64,000 nucleotides of DNA, from the NCBI RefSeq assembly GCF_965204935.1, contig NZ_CBDBFO010000002.1. The stretch is one strand, 5' to 3'. Below, one piece after another: positions 19,115 through 27,401 of this stretch (position 1 is the first letter of the stretch; each line of letters opens with the position of its first letter). The notes under the pieces are model-generated. The model searched no databases, was not told the origin of the DNA, and worked only from the letters and a program-made list of their open reading frames with translations. Origin of the DNA: Hoeflea_A sp965204935 (GTDB lineage: Bacteria > Pseudomonadota > Alphaproteobacteria > Rhizobiales > Rhizobiaceae). Made by a program: the position numbers and the translations under genes.

Positions 19115-19673
19115 TGCGGATTCCGATCGAAACCGGTCGGGCATTCCGACTTGAAGCCGGCCGCCATTCCGATAATTATCCGGCCACCTTTACACATGTG
19201 AAGATCGCCTTGGGTCAGCTTCTCGACAGGCTCGTTCACAATGCCTACCGCACCGCATCGAACTGTCCGGCGAGAGCATGCGAAAACAGCGATCCCTGAC
19301 CGCTGGAGCATCTGCCGGGCAAAGTGAGCCGGGGCAATCGGCATGATCCGAACGGACCTCACGCCCGTCCCGGTGGGTCCACAGGGACCTCCCGCGCACA
19401 CCGCTGCGATGGACTCTTGGCGGTCTCTTCGCGTCGCGCGCGGGTCCCTCCCGGGGACTACCGGGACGGCCTGCGCCGTGCCTGACGACAAGCCGACGAC
19501 CGACATCAGGGAACTCAATCAGAGGGGGAAAGCGACCGAAACTTGACTGCGAAACCATCTTGAAACAAATATCGAAAACGACCCATGGATCTTCACAAGG
19601 TGGCCGGCTTCAAATCGGAATGCCGGCCGGGATGAAATCGGAATGGGTGGCCGGATATTGATCGGAATGCGCA
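19115..19673. mobile_element. Internally deleted IS21-family element with intact ends (559 bp, TSD ACTGCC)
   Basis: The left end starts TGCGGATTCCGATCG at 19115; the right end, read on the complement from 19673, starts TGCGCATTCCGATC. Both ends carry repeated ATTCCGAT and CCGGCC blocks, the multiple transposase sites typical of IS21. ACTGCC is duplicated at 19109-19114 and 19674-19679. Inside, only a degraded istB tail (LLDRLVHNAYR, around 19210-19260) remains. An element with no transposase but with TSDs is MITE-like and was probably mobilised in trans. The same end sequence recurs inverted at 34711. Confidence 0.8.
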
Positions 19674-19781
19674 ACTGCCGGAATAAACTGCGGGTTTGCC
19701 CTGACTGCGTCGGCGAATCCTTGTGATGGGCCACAGCTGTCAAGCGACACCGGCTCTTACGAGTTAAGGCGACATCCAGGT

Positions 19782-20075
19782 TTACGAGGTCTGCGCGATT
19801 TGGGGGGCGTACGCCTCCCAAATCGCTGCGCCAAAAGTTTCCCGGGTCTGGCGCTCTCCTTTGTCAGCAGTATCCTCAAGGTCGCGCAGCCGATATGATC
19901 TCCCCTTGATATTGAGCACGTGGGACCGGTGCAGGAGCCGGTCGAGGATTGCGGCAGCAAGGACTTCGTCGCCGGCGAGCAGTTCGGTCCAGTCGCGAAT
20001 GCTCTTGTTGGTGGTGATGATCATCGCACCGCGAGCATATCGACAACTGACCAGCCGGAAGAAGAGGCCGCAGGC
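19782..20075 (-). pseudogene. istB 3' fragment of another IS21-family element
   Basis: Minus-strand translation gives CGLFFRLVSCRYARGAM followed by IITTNKSIRDWTELL, AAAILDRLLHRSHVLNIKG and SYRLRDLE, the C-terminal part of IstB helper ATPases. The first ~150 residues, including Walker A, are absent. The presumed element end (TGTCAAGCGACACC) lies at 19738. This IstB type differs from the intact one at 36507. Confidence 0.8.
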
Positions 20076-20595
20076 GGTTTCCCTTTGCCTGTCCGAGGGC
20101 GCTGGAGATCAGGGCAGGTTCCTCGCGCCCGGAACCGGCTTGCAGGACTTCGGTTCCTGAACGGCCGCCCATTCGGGCGGCAAAAAGCCCCCGCCGTGCG
20201 CCCCGCAGGACGATGCCTGCTTGCCCGCCCTTCGCCCCGCGGCGGGGGCTTTTTCCGGTCGCAAGCGCGCTTGCTCCAGTCGAGCGGGACTGACGCCCCG
20301 CGCATGATCCATGTGGACACAAAGCGCCGGGACCGGCGCTTTGTGTGTTCTCACACCCCATGCACCCCTGGTGCTGACAGCCGGCCAGCCGGCCGAAGCT
20401 ATTCCATTGATTTTCCGCTCAATTCTTTTCCATCAAGGCGTTTACACCGAGGGGATCAGGCGCTTACGGGAACGACGCGGGCTCTCGAAATATCAAGCCG
20501 GTTCAAAAGCTTGGGCGGCATAATTTCGTATACGGCCGAGTGATACGCTTTTCAGCGCCGCATCGGGGGCGCAGGAAGGTTTGCCCTTCAAGGGC
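20076..20595. other. Non-coding boundary between the IS relics and the mobilizable element
   Basis: No supported gene. It contains the strong inverted repeat at 20182-20254 and a GC-rich stretch. The frames that are open across it lack family resemblance. It probably includes the left edge of the mobilizable element, but no copy of the tRNA attachment sequence is visible. Confidence 0.5.
20182..20254. terminator. Bidirectional terminator-like inverted repeat
   Basis: Perfect 15-nt arms AAAAAGCCCCCGCCG (20182-20196) and CGGCGGGGGCTTTTT (20240-20254) flank a 43-nt loop. A GC stem followed by a T-run exists in both directions. It lies downstream of the relaxase gene on the minus strand and could end that operon. 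The long loop is unusual. Confidence 0.55.
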
Positions 20596-21732
20596 TCACT
20601 CCCGTTCCCGGTCGCGATCTTTTTGCCGCAGCCTGGGCTTGAGGCCGGGCATGCCGGAGGGCTGCTTCAGGGCCTGCAGAGCCTGGCCGAGTTGTTGGCC
20701 GACGCGGGCAGCATTCTGGCGAACGGCTGCATGACCGGCGGACGGTGTTGCGCCGGTTCGGGAGACAGTTTTCATGTTGCCTGTCTCACGCGCCGGCCGG
20801 ACAGCGTTTCGTCCCGGGACAGAAACTGACATCCGGCTTGACTCTCGCCGCGCCTGTCGGAGGTCGAAGCCCAGCGCCTTGGCTTCGGCCTGCCAGGTTC
20901 TGTAGAGATCATCGAGCTTGCTGTCCTGCTTGGCGCGGCGGGTGCGCAGGGTCGCCAGTTCCATGCCCTTGGCCGTGTCGTAGCCATGGGTCCGGGCTAC
21001 CTCCTCGATTGCCTGGCGGCGCTTGGAGAAGGCGCGCTCGATATCACGTGGGACGGCGGCGATGCGGAACCTGTCTGCCTGACGCTCCAGGCGATGGCCG
21101 AGGCGTTCCAGTCCGGCTGCTAATTCGCGGCGATAGACGGCGCCGGTCTGTTTCTGGGCCTTGTAGAGATCGCGGCTGACGATGGCGCCCCAGGTGCCGT
21201 CCCGGCGCGGGGCGAGGTTGAAGACGAAGCTGTGAGTGTGGAGCTGGGGATCGAGCTCACGGCTGGTGTGATGGTCGAACTGGGCCATCAGCAGACCGGC
21301 CGTGCGCTCGCGCTGAGTACCACCCTTGCCGCGCCGGGCCCAGGCGGCGGTCTGTTCCAGATGTCCGGTGGCGGTGAGAACGGCCCGTCGATGGGCCTCT
21401 TCGATGGCGGCCCGTTCGGGTCCCTCCGAGAGAGCCCAGAGCACCGAGACCGATTTGGGTGCGCTGAAGGTCATGTCCCAGCCGGCGGCATGGCTGTGGG
21501 CCCGGCCGCCGCCGGCCGCCAGGCGCTCGCCGGTCTTGGGATCGAGGCCCCCAAGGGCGGCCTCGAACTCGGAACGCGTTACCGGTCCTTCGAGGCTCAG
21601 CCGCTCGGTACCCCGGCCGGCCCAGCGGCCAGGTGCTTCGCTCTCGGCGGTATAGTAGCCGTCCTGGCGGAGATGGCCATAATAGGCCAGCGCCGCCCTG
21701 GCGCCGCCGCGGGCGGAGATCGAGGCGACCAT
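20596..21732 (-). CDS. Short MobF-family relaxase
   Basis: The 378-aa protein is a TrwC/TraI-type relaxase domain: tyrosines in ALAYYGHLRQDGYY (residues 15-27), GWDMTFSAPKSVSVLWAL, and the metal-binding histidines in FDHHTSRELDPQLHTHSF (around 152-169). The helicase half found in large MobF relaxases is absent, as in small mobilizable elements. ATG 21732 lies 2 nt after the stop of the coupling protein gene. It would nick at the element's own oriT and pilot the strand. The C-terminal ~80 residues are basic and low in complexity. Confidence 0.87.
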   Translation of the reverse strand: MVASISARGGARAALAYYGHLRQDGYYTAESEAPGRWAGRGTERLSLEGPVTRSEFEAALGGLDPKTGERLAAGGGRAHSHAAGWDMTFSAPKSVSVLWALSEGPERAAIEEAHRRAVLTATGHLEQTAAWARRGKGGTQRERTAGLLMAQFDHHTSRELDPQLHTHSFVFNLAPRRDGTWGAIVSRDLYKAQKQTGAVYRRELAAGLERLGHRLERQADRFRIAAVPRDIERAFSKRRQAIEEVARTHGYDTAKGMELATLRTRRAKQDSKLDDLYRTWQAEAKALGFDLRQARRESSRMSVSVPGRNAVRPARETGNMKTVSRTGATPSAGHAAVRQNAARVGQQLGQALQALKQPSGMPGLKPRLRQKDRDRERE

Positions 21733-21734
21733 GG

Positions 21735-23528
21735 TCAGTGCCGTGTCCGGCGGATGCGTTCGGCCAGGCCGCTGGTGAGCAGGCTGCGCGGTTCGGGCGG
21801 TGTCTTGCTGTCGGGTCCGTTGTTGCCGGATACGGGATCCATGCGGGTCCAGTCGGCCGGGATGATTGGTTCCCGGAAGGCCGGCAGGGTGATATAGGGC
21901 AGCTCCAGTTCGAAGACGGCGTCCTCCAGGCCGATGAAGAGCACGCGCACCCCGGCCCTGGCCGGGCCGAGGCGGGAGGCGATCTCGGCGGCGGTGACGG
22001 CGGGCCGGGTCTCGCGGGCCGTGCTGTAGGTGACGCTGTCGCGGCCGGCGGCGCGGGTGGTGCTTTTGAGCGAGCGTTCGATCTCCTGGTTGCCGATCAT
22101 GCGGCTGATGTCCTCGGCGGCCTCGCCGGCGTTGATGCGGGTGATTATCTTGGTGCCGATCATGCCGAGCCAGGAGCGGGCCTGGTCGGGGCCGTAAGTG
22201 CTGCGGATCTGGGCCATGTCCTGGGCGCCGATGACGACCGAGACGCCCTTGGAGCGTCCGAGCTCCAGGAAGGTGGGAAAGTGGCGGATGACCGGCAGTT
22301 GCGGGAACTCGTCGAGGAACAGCCAAAGTCGCCGTGTGCTGCTTTCGGCAAGCGTCGGGCTGCCGACGGCGGAAGCGAGCAGGCTCAGCATGCTGCCGAT
22401 CCAGATGCGCGAGAGCTCCGGGTAGCCGGGGTCCTGCTGCAGGATCAGCGGCCGGTAAGGCGCCGGGTCATGCAGCCAGTCGCGGATCGAGAAACGGGCC
22501 ACCGTGCTGTCGGGCCAGGCCTCGGCGAGGATCGAGACGATGTTCATGTGGGTCTGGAAGGTGGTGAGGATGCTGTGGGTGGTCTTGCTGTCGGGTTGAT
22601 CGAGCAGGCGCAGGGCACCCGGGTTGTGAGCCTTGGCGTGCTCGGCGAGCCGGGCGACATCGGATGTGACTTCGGCGGCGAGATCGGCCCAGCTCCAGTT
22701 CGTGCCTTTAGTGGCCTGAAGGTGCACCAGGCAGGCGACGAAGATTTCCCGGGCGGCCTGCGACCACATGGGATCGGCGCTTGAGGGGATGAATCGGGCG
22801 GCAAGCTCGCGAGCGTCCTGCTTGACCCGGCAGTCGGCGGCCACGTCCCAGACCAGCGATCGCCGGTCGTGGGGGGCGACCAGCAGCGGGTTACCGGGCA
22901 GGCCCGCCATCATGTCGCCCTTGGTGTCGAGCACCAGGACGCCATCGCCGCGGGAAATCGCCCCCAGGATCAGATGCAGCATGCTCTGCGTCTTGCCGCC
23001 GCCGACACTGCCCAGGATGAGCGCATGCCGGGTCTCGCGGTCGCGCCCCAGGGCGTGGGGCGGCAGGAACACAAGACCCTGCCCGTGAAACTTGCATTCG
23101 CGCTTGCAGGCGGCGGCGAAGGCCTTGCGGCCGGCCGAGCCGGTGAGCAGGCGAGGGCCGCGCAGAACCCGTGCCGGCGGTTTTTCCAGGCGTAACACAA
23201 TGGCGAAGCCGAACAGCGCCGCAAGGCCGAGAAGGCTGCCGGCCGCCACGGCGAGAGAGCGAGCCTCGAAGGCGGTAAGGGCCCGATAGGCCGCCAGTTG
23301 ATAGTGGCAGTCATTCCAGTGAGCCGCAGCGGGTCGATCGCCGAAGAGCCCCAGGAGGCGCGACTTGAAACAGGCCTGCACCTCCGTGGCATGAAACGGA
23401 ACGCGGCTGCCGTTCTCCAAGGTGGCACGGGGCGGCCAGAGGTCGAAGCCCAGATGCCAGGCGCCGGCGGTCATCGCGAAGCCGCCCAGGGCAAGAGTGA
23501 AGAGGATAAGCTTCAGGGTCCGGGTCAT
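21735..23528 (-). CDS. Type IV coupling protein (TraD/VirD4-like)
   Basis: The 597-aa protein has two N-terminal membrane segments (about residues 6-28 and 92-112), Walker A GSVGGGKT at 173-180, the VLDTKGDMMAG block, Walker B LWLFLDEFPQLP near 400 and the VVIGAQDMAQIRSTYG segment of TraD-type coupling ATPases. It links relaxosome and secretion channel at the inner membrane. It overlaps the upstream RHH gene by 4 nt and is followed directly by the relaxase. No mating-pair genes are in this module, so transfer would need a helper. Confidence 0.87.
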   Translation of the reverse strand: MTRTLKLILFTLALGGFAMTAGAWHLGFDLWPPRATLENGSRVPFHATEVQACFKSRLLGLFGDRPAAAHWNDCHYQLAAYRALTAFEARSLAVAAGSLLGLAALFGFAIVLRLEKPPARVLRGPRLLTGSAGRKAFAAACKRECKFHGQGLVFLPPHALGRDRETRHALILGSVGGGKTQSMLHLILGAISRGDGVLVLDTKGDMMAGLPGNPLLVAPHDRRSLVWDVAADCRVKQDARELAARFIPSSADPMWSQAAREIFVACLVHLQATKGTNWSWADLAAEVTSDVARLAEHAKAHNPGALRLLDQPDSKTTHSILTTFQTHMNIVSILAEAWPDSTVARFSIRDWLHDPAPYRPLILQQDPGYPELSRIWIGSMLSLLASAVGSPTLAESSTRRLWLFLDEFPQLPVIRHFPTFLELGRSKGVSVVIGAQDMAQIRSTYGPDQARSWLGMIGTKIITRINAGEAAEDISRMIGNQEIERSLKSTTRAAGRDSVTYSTARETRPAVTAAEIASRLGPARAGVRVLFIGLEDAVFELELPYITLPAFREPIIPADWTRMDPVSGNNGPDSKTPPEPRSLLTSGLAERIRRTRH

Positions 23529-23845
23529 GGGGTCCTCCCGTTGTCATCGCCCGTGAGGGCTTTCAACAGTGCATCGAACATGGCGAGCAGGTCGCGTGCG
23601 GCCTGATCGATCGATTGCAATGTGGCGCCCGTCTCCCGGGCCTGCTGCTCCAGGGCGACGAGCCGCCGCTCGATTTGCCGCAGCCGGTCGGCCTGCGCCT
23701 TGTTGTCGCCGCCTTCGAGGCCTGTGCGGATCAACTCGCGGGCAATGCCGGTGACGCTGGCCTGCAGCTTGTGGGCGCGAACCTGAAGCTGTTCGATCTC
23801 GGCCTGCCTGAGGCGGATGGATATGGGTTTCGTCGGCTCAGTCAT
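23525..23845 (-). CDS. Ribbon-helix-helix mobilization accessory protein (MobC-like)
   Basis: The 106-aa protein starts at ATG 23845, inside the preceding gene's stop (8-nt overlap). ISIRLRQAEIEQLQVRAHKL and VTGIARELIRTGL form a ribbon-helix-helix DNA-binding unit, followed by a coiled coil rich in Q, R, L and A. Position between an HTH gene and the coupling protein/relaxase suggests a relaxosome accessory or operon regulator. Confidence 0.7.
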   Translation of the reverse strand: MTEPTKPISIRLRQAEIEQLQVRAHKLQASVTGIARELIRTGLEGGDNKAQADRLRQIERRLVALEQQARETGATLQSIDQAARDLLAMFDALLKALTGDDNGRTP

Positions 23846-24107
23846 GGCCGTCTCCATCGTCAGCCGTGTTGCGTCTTTGCCGCGCGGCCAGCCATTCGAA
23901 GAGGGCGCGGCGCTGGTAGCGCACCGAATGCCGACCCAGCTTCAGGAAGGGCGGGCCGTCGCCGCGCGAGCGCCAGGTGTTGAGGGTGCAGACGGGAAAG
24001 CCGACGATGCGGCCGGCCGCCTCGGTTGTAATGGCCTCGTCGAGCCAGCCGGGATTGTCTTTCAGGATGTCGCTCAGCGACGGCAGATCGATGACAGGGT
24101 CTTGCAT
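23838..24107 (-). CDS. Helix-turn-helix (MerR/AlpA-like) protein, possible excisionase
   Basis: The 89-aa protein from ATG 24107 (GGAG 9 nt upstream) has a winged-HTH of the PF12728 type: TTEAAGRIVGFPVCTLNTWRSR, then GPPFLKLGRHSVRY, then ALFEWLAARQRR. Such proteins act as excisionases or transcription factors of integrative elements. It leads the RHH, coupling protein and relaxase genes in one overlapping operon. Confidence 0.78.
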   Translation of the reverse strand: MQDPVIDLPSLSDILKDNPGWLDEAITTEAAGRIVGFPVCTLNTWRSRGDGPPFLKLGRHSVRYQRRALFEWLAARQRRNTADDGDGHD

Positions 24108-24624
24108 GGAAAATCTCCGCTGTGGTTGGGCGGAGATCAGATAGGCAAGCAACGAGCGGCGTAACAGGCAAATGATTTCGTTAAAAGAGCACAACAGCCG
24201 GACGGTTCCGTCTCATTCCAGCCGATCGCTTGTCACTCCGCGCTTTTCGACCTTCGGCGGAGGGCTTCGAGTGCCGGGGGAATCATTTCGCGAAATCCGC
24301 TCGGTTTGATTTATGCCGGCTGAGGATACGCAAATCACCTTAGGCTTAGGAAAAAAAACCGAGTCTTCAGCGCCCTAAGTTGACCTAACTTGACGGTCGA
24401 TGCTGATGAACTTGCTGACGGTGGGCCAACCGTTCATTCTGTGCTTCGCCGCCCGATTTGGCCAGTTCGGTCAACCTCTCAATTGACGAATACGTGCGCG
24501 GCGCGTTCTGGAACACTGCCATGATGCACCTGGAAGAACTTATCCCCAACCCTGACCCACAGGCTGCCGCGCTACATTTACACTGTTCAAGCGTCCCTAT
24601 AGCTTTGTTCTTGGGAGATTCGCT
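24108..24624. other. Intergenic region between divergent operons; candidate oriT/promoter region
   Basis: No gene is seen. It separates the leftward mobilization operon from the rightward dprA-like operon. Around 24375-24397 the near-repeat TAAGTTGAC / TAACTTGAC forms both a direct repeat and a short inverted repeat, and an A-rich run precedes it. These are plausible regulator or relaxosome sites, but no known MobF nic sequence is recognised. Confidence 0.4.
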
Positions 24625-25515
24625 ATGCAACTTGAACTGACCGCCGATCGTCCCGGACGCCGGACCATATCGCCATTTCGCGAGCTGGGGGCGTACGAGG
24701 CTCTTTGGGACAACGTCAAGGCGACATTCAAGTCTATCGCCGACCAGTTTGCCAGGAGGCCTGCGGCATTGCCGTCCGATTTTGTAAAACCGGAAACCGC
24801 CGAAGAGTACGCGGCCTCGGTCAATAGTCGATTCCGTGAATCTGAAATTGGTCCCTTTGGTGTTCGTGTTCACGGTGCAGCCGAATATCCGCCGCGTCTG
24901 CGTGATGCAAAACATCCTGTTGAACTGCTCTATTTTCAAGGCTGGTGGGATCTTGTGAATTCGCGTAGCGTTGCTGTTGTCGGCTCTCGCGAGCCTTCCG
25001 ACGAAGGCAAAGCGCGCACCCGGCGCATTGTCAAAGCGCTGGTGGAGGACGATTTCACCGTTGTTTCCGGCCTTGCCGCTGGTATCGATACTGCTGCGCA
25101 TACGGCAGCGATCGATAATGAAGGGAGGACGATTGCCGTCATCGGGACGCCGCTTTCCCATGTCTACCCGAAAACAAACAGCGATCTCCAGAAACGGATC
25201 GCCGAAAACTATTTGCTTATCAGCCAGGTTCCGTTGCTGCGCTATGAAAGACAGGACTACCGCCGCAATCGGCTCTTTTTCCCCGAGCGTAACAAGACGA
25301 TGTCTGCCCTGACAGAAGCTACGATCATCGTTGAGGCCGGCGAAACCTCCGGCACGCTGATCCAGGCGCGGGCCGCGCTGGAACAGGGCCGCAAGCTGTT
25401 TATCCTAGACAGTTGCTTCCAGAACCCCAAACTCACCTGGCCCGCAAAGTTTGAAATGCAAGGCGCTGTGCGCGTCAGGACTTATGACGATGTCCGACGG
25501 CACCTTTCCACATAA
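24625..25515 (+). CDS. DprA/Smf-like SLOG-domain protein
   Basis: The 296-aa protein carries a DprA-type Rossmann (SLOG) domain: SVAVVGSREPSDEGKARTRR, VVSGLAAGIDTAAHTAAI, TIAVIGTPL and the late ALTEATIIVEAGETSGTLIQAR block. Housekeeping DprA loads RecA in transformation; this one lacks the usual C-terminal winged helix and is paired with a phosphoribosyltransferase. GGGAG precedes ATG 24625. Its end overlaps the next gene by 26 nt. SLOG and PRTase pairs are associated with nucleotide-signalling or conflict systems, so a defence role is likely; this is an inference. Confidence 0.8.
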   Translation: MQLELTADRPGRRTISPFRELGAYEALWDNVKATFKSIADQFARRPAALPSDFVKPETAEEYAASVNSRFRESEIGPFGVRVHGAAEYPPRLRDAKHPVELLYFQGWWDLVNSRSVAVVGSREPSDEGKARTRRIVKALVEDDFTVVSGLAAGIDTAAHTAAIDNEGRTIAVIGTPLSHVYPKTNSDLQKRIAENYLLISQVPLLRYERQDYRRNRLFFPERNKTMSALTEATIIVEAGETSGTLIQARAALEQGRKLFILDSCFQNPKLTWPAKFEMQGAVRVRTYDDVRRHLST

Positions 25516-26161
25516 TCTCACGGAGATTGATGAACTCACGCGCCGCGACCACAGCTACCTTTTAGCCGACGACCGCTGCTATTTCCTCGGCGAATACACC
25601 GCGCGCAAAGGTTATGGCTACAGCGGCACCAATCAGCTCATTTTTAACCTGAAAAAACCGATGAACAAACGCGGCACTTCACAGTGGGTATGGAAGGGCC
25701 GCGCTATCATCAAGGCCGCTCGTGCGCTGCAAAGCGCGATACCCGATGAATGGTTGGATGAGGCGACCTTCGTTCCTATCCCGCCCTCCAAGGCCCGCGA
25801 CCATCCGCTCTATGACGACCGCATGACCCAGGTCCTTACCCGGATCACGCCTACGCCCAATGTCTGTGATTGCATCCTGCAAGGCGAAAGTACGGATGCC
25901 GCCCATGAGCTGGACAACCGTCCCGGCCCGGATGATATTGCCGGACGTTACGGGATTGACCGATCCCATTGTGTTCCAGACCCCACGTTCATCGTCCTCT
26001 GCGACGATGTTCTGACGACTGGGGCACATTATAAAGGAGCACAGATGATAATAAACGGTGCTTTTCCCGGTGTTCCCGTTGCAGGCATCTTTATTGCTCG
26101 CCGGGTCCCCGAAACCATCGATTTAGTAGTGCTTTTCGGAGACGACGAGGACGAAGTTTGA
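25490..26161 (+). CDS. Phosphoribosyltransferase-like protein coupled to the DprA-like gene
   Basis: The 223-aa protein has a PRTase PRPP-binding loop, FIVLCDDVLTTGAHYKGA, and an earlier ATFVPIPPSKARDHPLYDDRM segment as in ComF-type PRTases. The start is ATG 25490 with AGGA 9 nt upstream (25484 is an alternative), inside the dprA-like frame. Overlap shows co-translation. Either nucleotide salvage or production/processing of a nucleotide signal sensed by the SLOG domain is possible; the sequence alone cannot decide. Confidence 0.77.
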   Translation: MSDGTFPHNLTEIDELTRRDHSYLLADDRCYFLGEYTARKGYGYSGTNQLIFNLKKPMNKRGTSQWVWKGRAIIKAARALQSAIPDEWLDEATFVPIPPSKARDHPLYDDRMTQVLTRITPTPNVCDCILQGESTDAAHELDNRPGPDDIAGRYGIDRSHCVPDPTFIVLCDDVLTTGAHYKGAQMIINGAFPGVPVAGIFIARRVPETIDLVVLFGDDEDEV

Positions 26162-26486
26162 ACTGGCGTTGGCGAACGCCATCCCTTTCGCATTCTGGAG
26201 ACAGTGGCGGCAGCGCCGCGGTTACCAGCCAATATTACGACCTCAACAACTACTTGTCCGAGAAAAGACGCGCTCTTGATGCGTCCGTTTTGCTCCTTTC
26301 CTTATGGAAGTCGTCAACGGCGTTGCCAGACCGGACAAAATATCCGAATCTCTGCCGCCACAGTCTGAATCTCCACAATGTGGAGTTGTTGCTTCTGTAG
26401 CCCAAGGAAGAAATACTGTTTTTGGCAAACGAAGTGAAGCAGCTCTAAGGGTTACCAAGTCATGAGCAGGCGGTTATGCCGCGGCG
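26162..26486. other. Intergenic stretch, no gene recognised
   Basis: An 80-codon frame starting TTG at 26158 is open here but has no family features or ribosome-binding site. I see no promoter or hairpin worth naming. Confidence 0.4.
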
Positions 26487-26648
26487 TCACTGTCCTTTTC
26501 TGAGGATACGAACCGGCAGCCCACTCGAATTTGAGGGCTTTGGCTTCAAATTCAAAGGCCCATCAGGCCCGTATGTGATGTGGGTGATTGGTTTTTTGGC
26601 TATAGCCGGTATGATAAAATTGCTTTGGGTACCAATATAGCCTGTCAT
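26487..26648 (-). CDS. Small unrecognised ORF (53 aa) after the Ntn-hydrolase relic
   Basis: From ATG 26648 this reads MTGYIGTQSNFIIPAIAKKP and ends RILRKGQ. It lies directly after the Ntn-hydrolase relic on the same strand and might be a continuation of that degraded region. Length and lack of a family keep confidence low. Confidence 0.3.
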   Translation of the reverse strand: MTGYIGTQSNFIIPAIAKKPITHITYGPDGPLNLKPKPSNSSGLPVRILRKGQ

Positions 26649-26677
26649 ATTCAGTGCAGCCTCATCCGTTCCACGTC

Positions 26678-27023
26678 TCAATCAACCCTCAGCACAGTTT
26701 GGACACGGCGAGTATAAACATCAAGTTTATAGGCGATCTGAACGGCTTCCTCGGCCGAAGCACCTGCGGCCATGACGCCCATTGCAATCGTCATGCCTGA
26801 GCCGACCGCATAGGCCTGTTGAAAACCAGCAACTGGGAAGCGCTTTTGCTTCGGGCCGATCCATTCAACATCCCAACCTAGACGAATCCCCAAGGCATTC
26901 GGCCAGGCCGGCCAGACACCCATCAGCAAGTCGAATGATCTTTTTTGCACTGCTGCAATAGAGGTCACGATCAAAGACGGCAGTATTCGCGGCAAGCATG
27001 CCATCCTTGAAAGCGATTGTAGT
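26678..27023 (-). pseudogene. Degraded Ntn-hydrolase (HslV/proteasome-beta-like)
   Basis: In one frame, 27023 downwards reads TTIAFKDGMLAANTAVF then SSAKKIIRLADGCLAGLAE, the N-terminus of phage/prophage-type Ntn hydrolases, including the N-terminal Thr pair. The frame then shifts after LGDSS to WDVEWIGPKQKRFPV and AVGSGMTIAMGVMAAGASAEEAVQIA, the C-terminal half. About 25 central residues are missing and no ATG precedes the Thr. The two halves together identify the family clearly although neither frame alone does. It is a pseudogene. Confidence 0.75.
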
Positions 27024-27392
27024 TATTCAAAACCTGTAAAGCTTGGGATCGGGACTGGGACAGGGTTCATGCAGCAGATGTCGACGGGATTGGCCATTCA
27101 GGATAGCGGCTGTTGGTGCCCGTTATCCTCAAAAACCAGCTGATTCCCAGAGGATTGCACGCAAAAGAGTCTTGCCAGACCGGTTTTTGTCGTAAACTGC
27201 GATCCGCGAATCAAATCAGATTTGCCGAGAAGAAGCCGGCCTCAGTCCCAAACTGAAACCGGCCTCCAAAAAGCGCCCGCACTTTTTTCACGGTGCTGAC
27301 CGTGCGCGGGCCACCTGACAAAAAAGGATAACGATTGTCCTCCATTGACAGGGACAATTATACGATTCCATGCCTGTCGGGCAAGTACGGTC
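27024..27392. other. Intergenic region upstream of the 9-bp-TSD insertion sequence
   Basis: No gene is recognised. The DNA immediately left of the IS (up to 27401) was originally joined to the GIY-YIG gene now starting at 28863, so it probably holds that gene's promoter region. Confidence 0.4.
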
Positions 27393-27401
27393 AGCCATAA
27401 C

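Noticed and set aside
20596..22326. A single 576-codon minus-strand ORF spanning the relaxase and part of the coupling protein
   Set aside because: The first ~200 codons are out of frame inside the coupling-protein gene and low in complexity. The relaxase starts at 21732.
26158..26400. An 80-codon ORF after the phosphoribosyltransferase gene
   Set aside because: TTG start overlapping the stop, no ribosome-binding site and no recognisable protein features.
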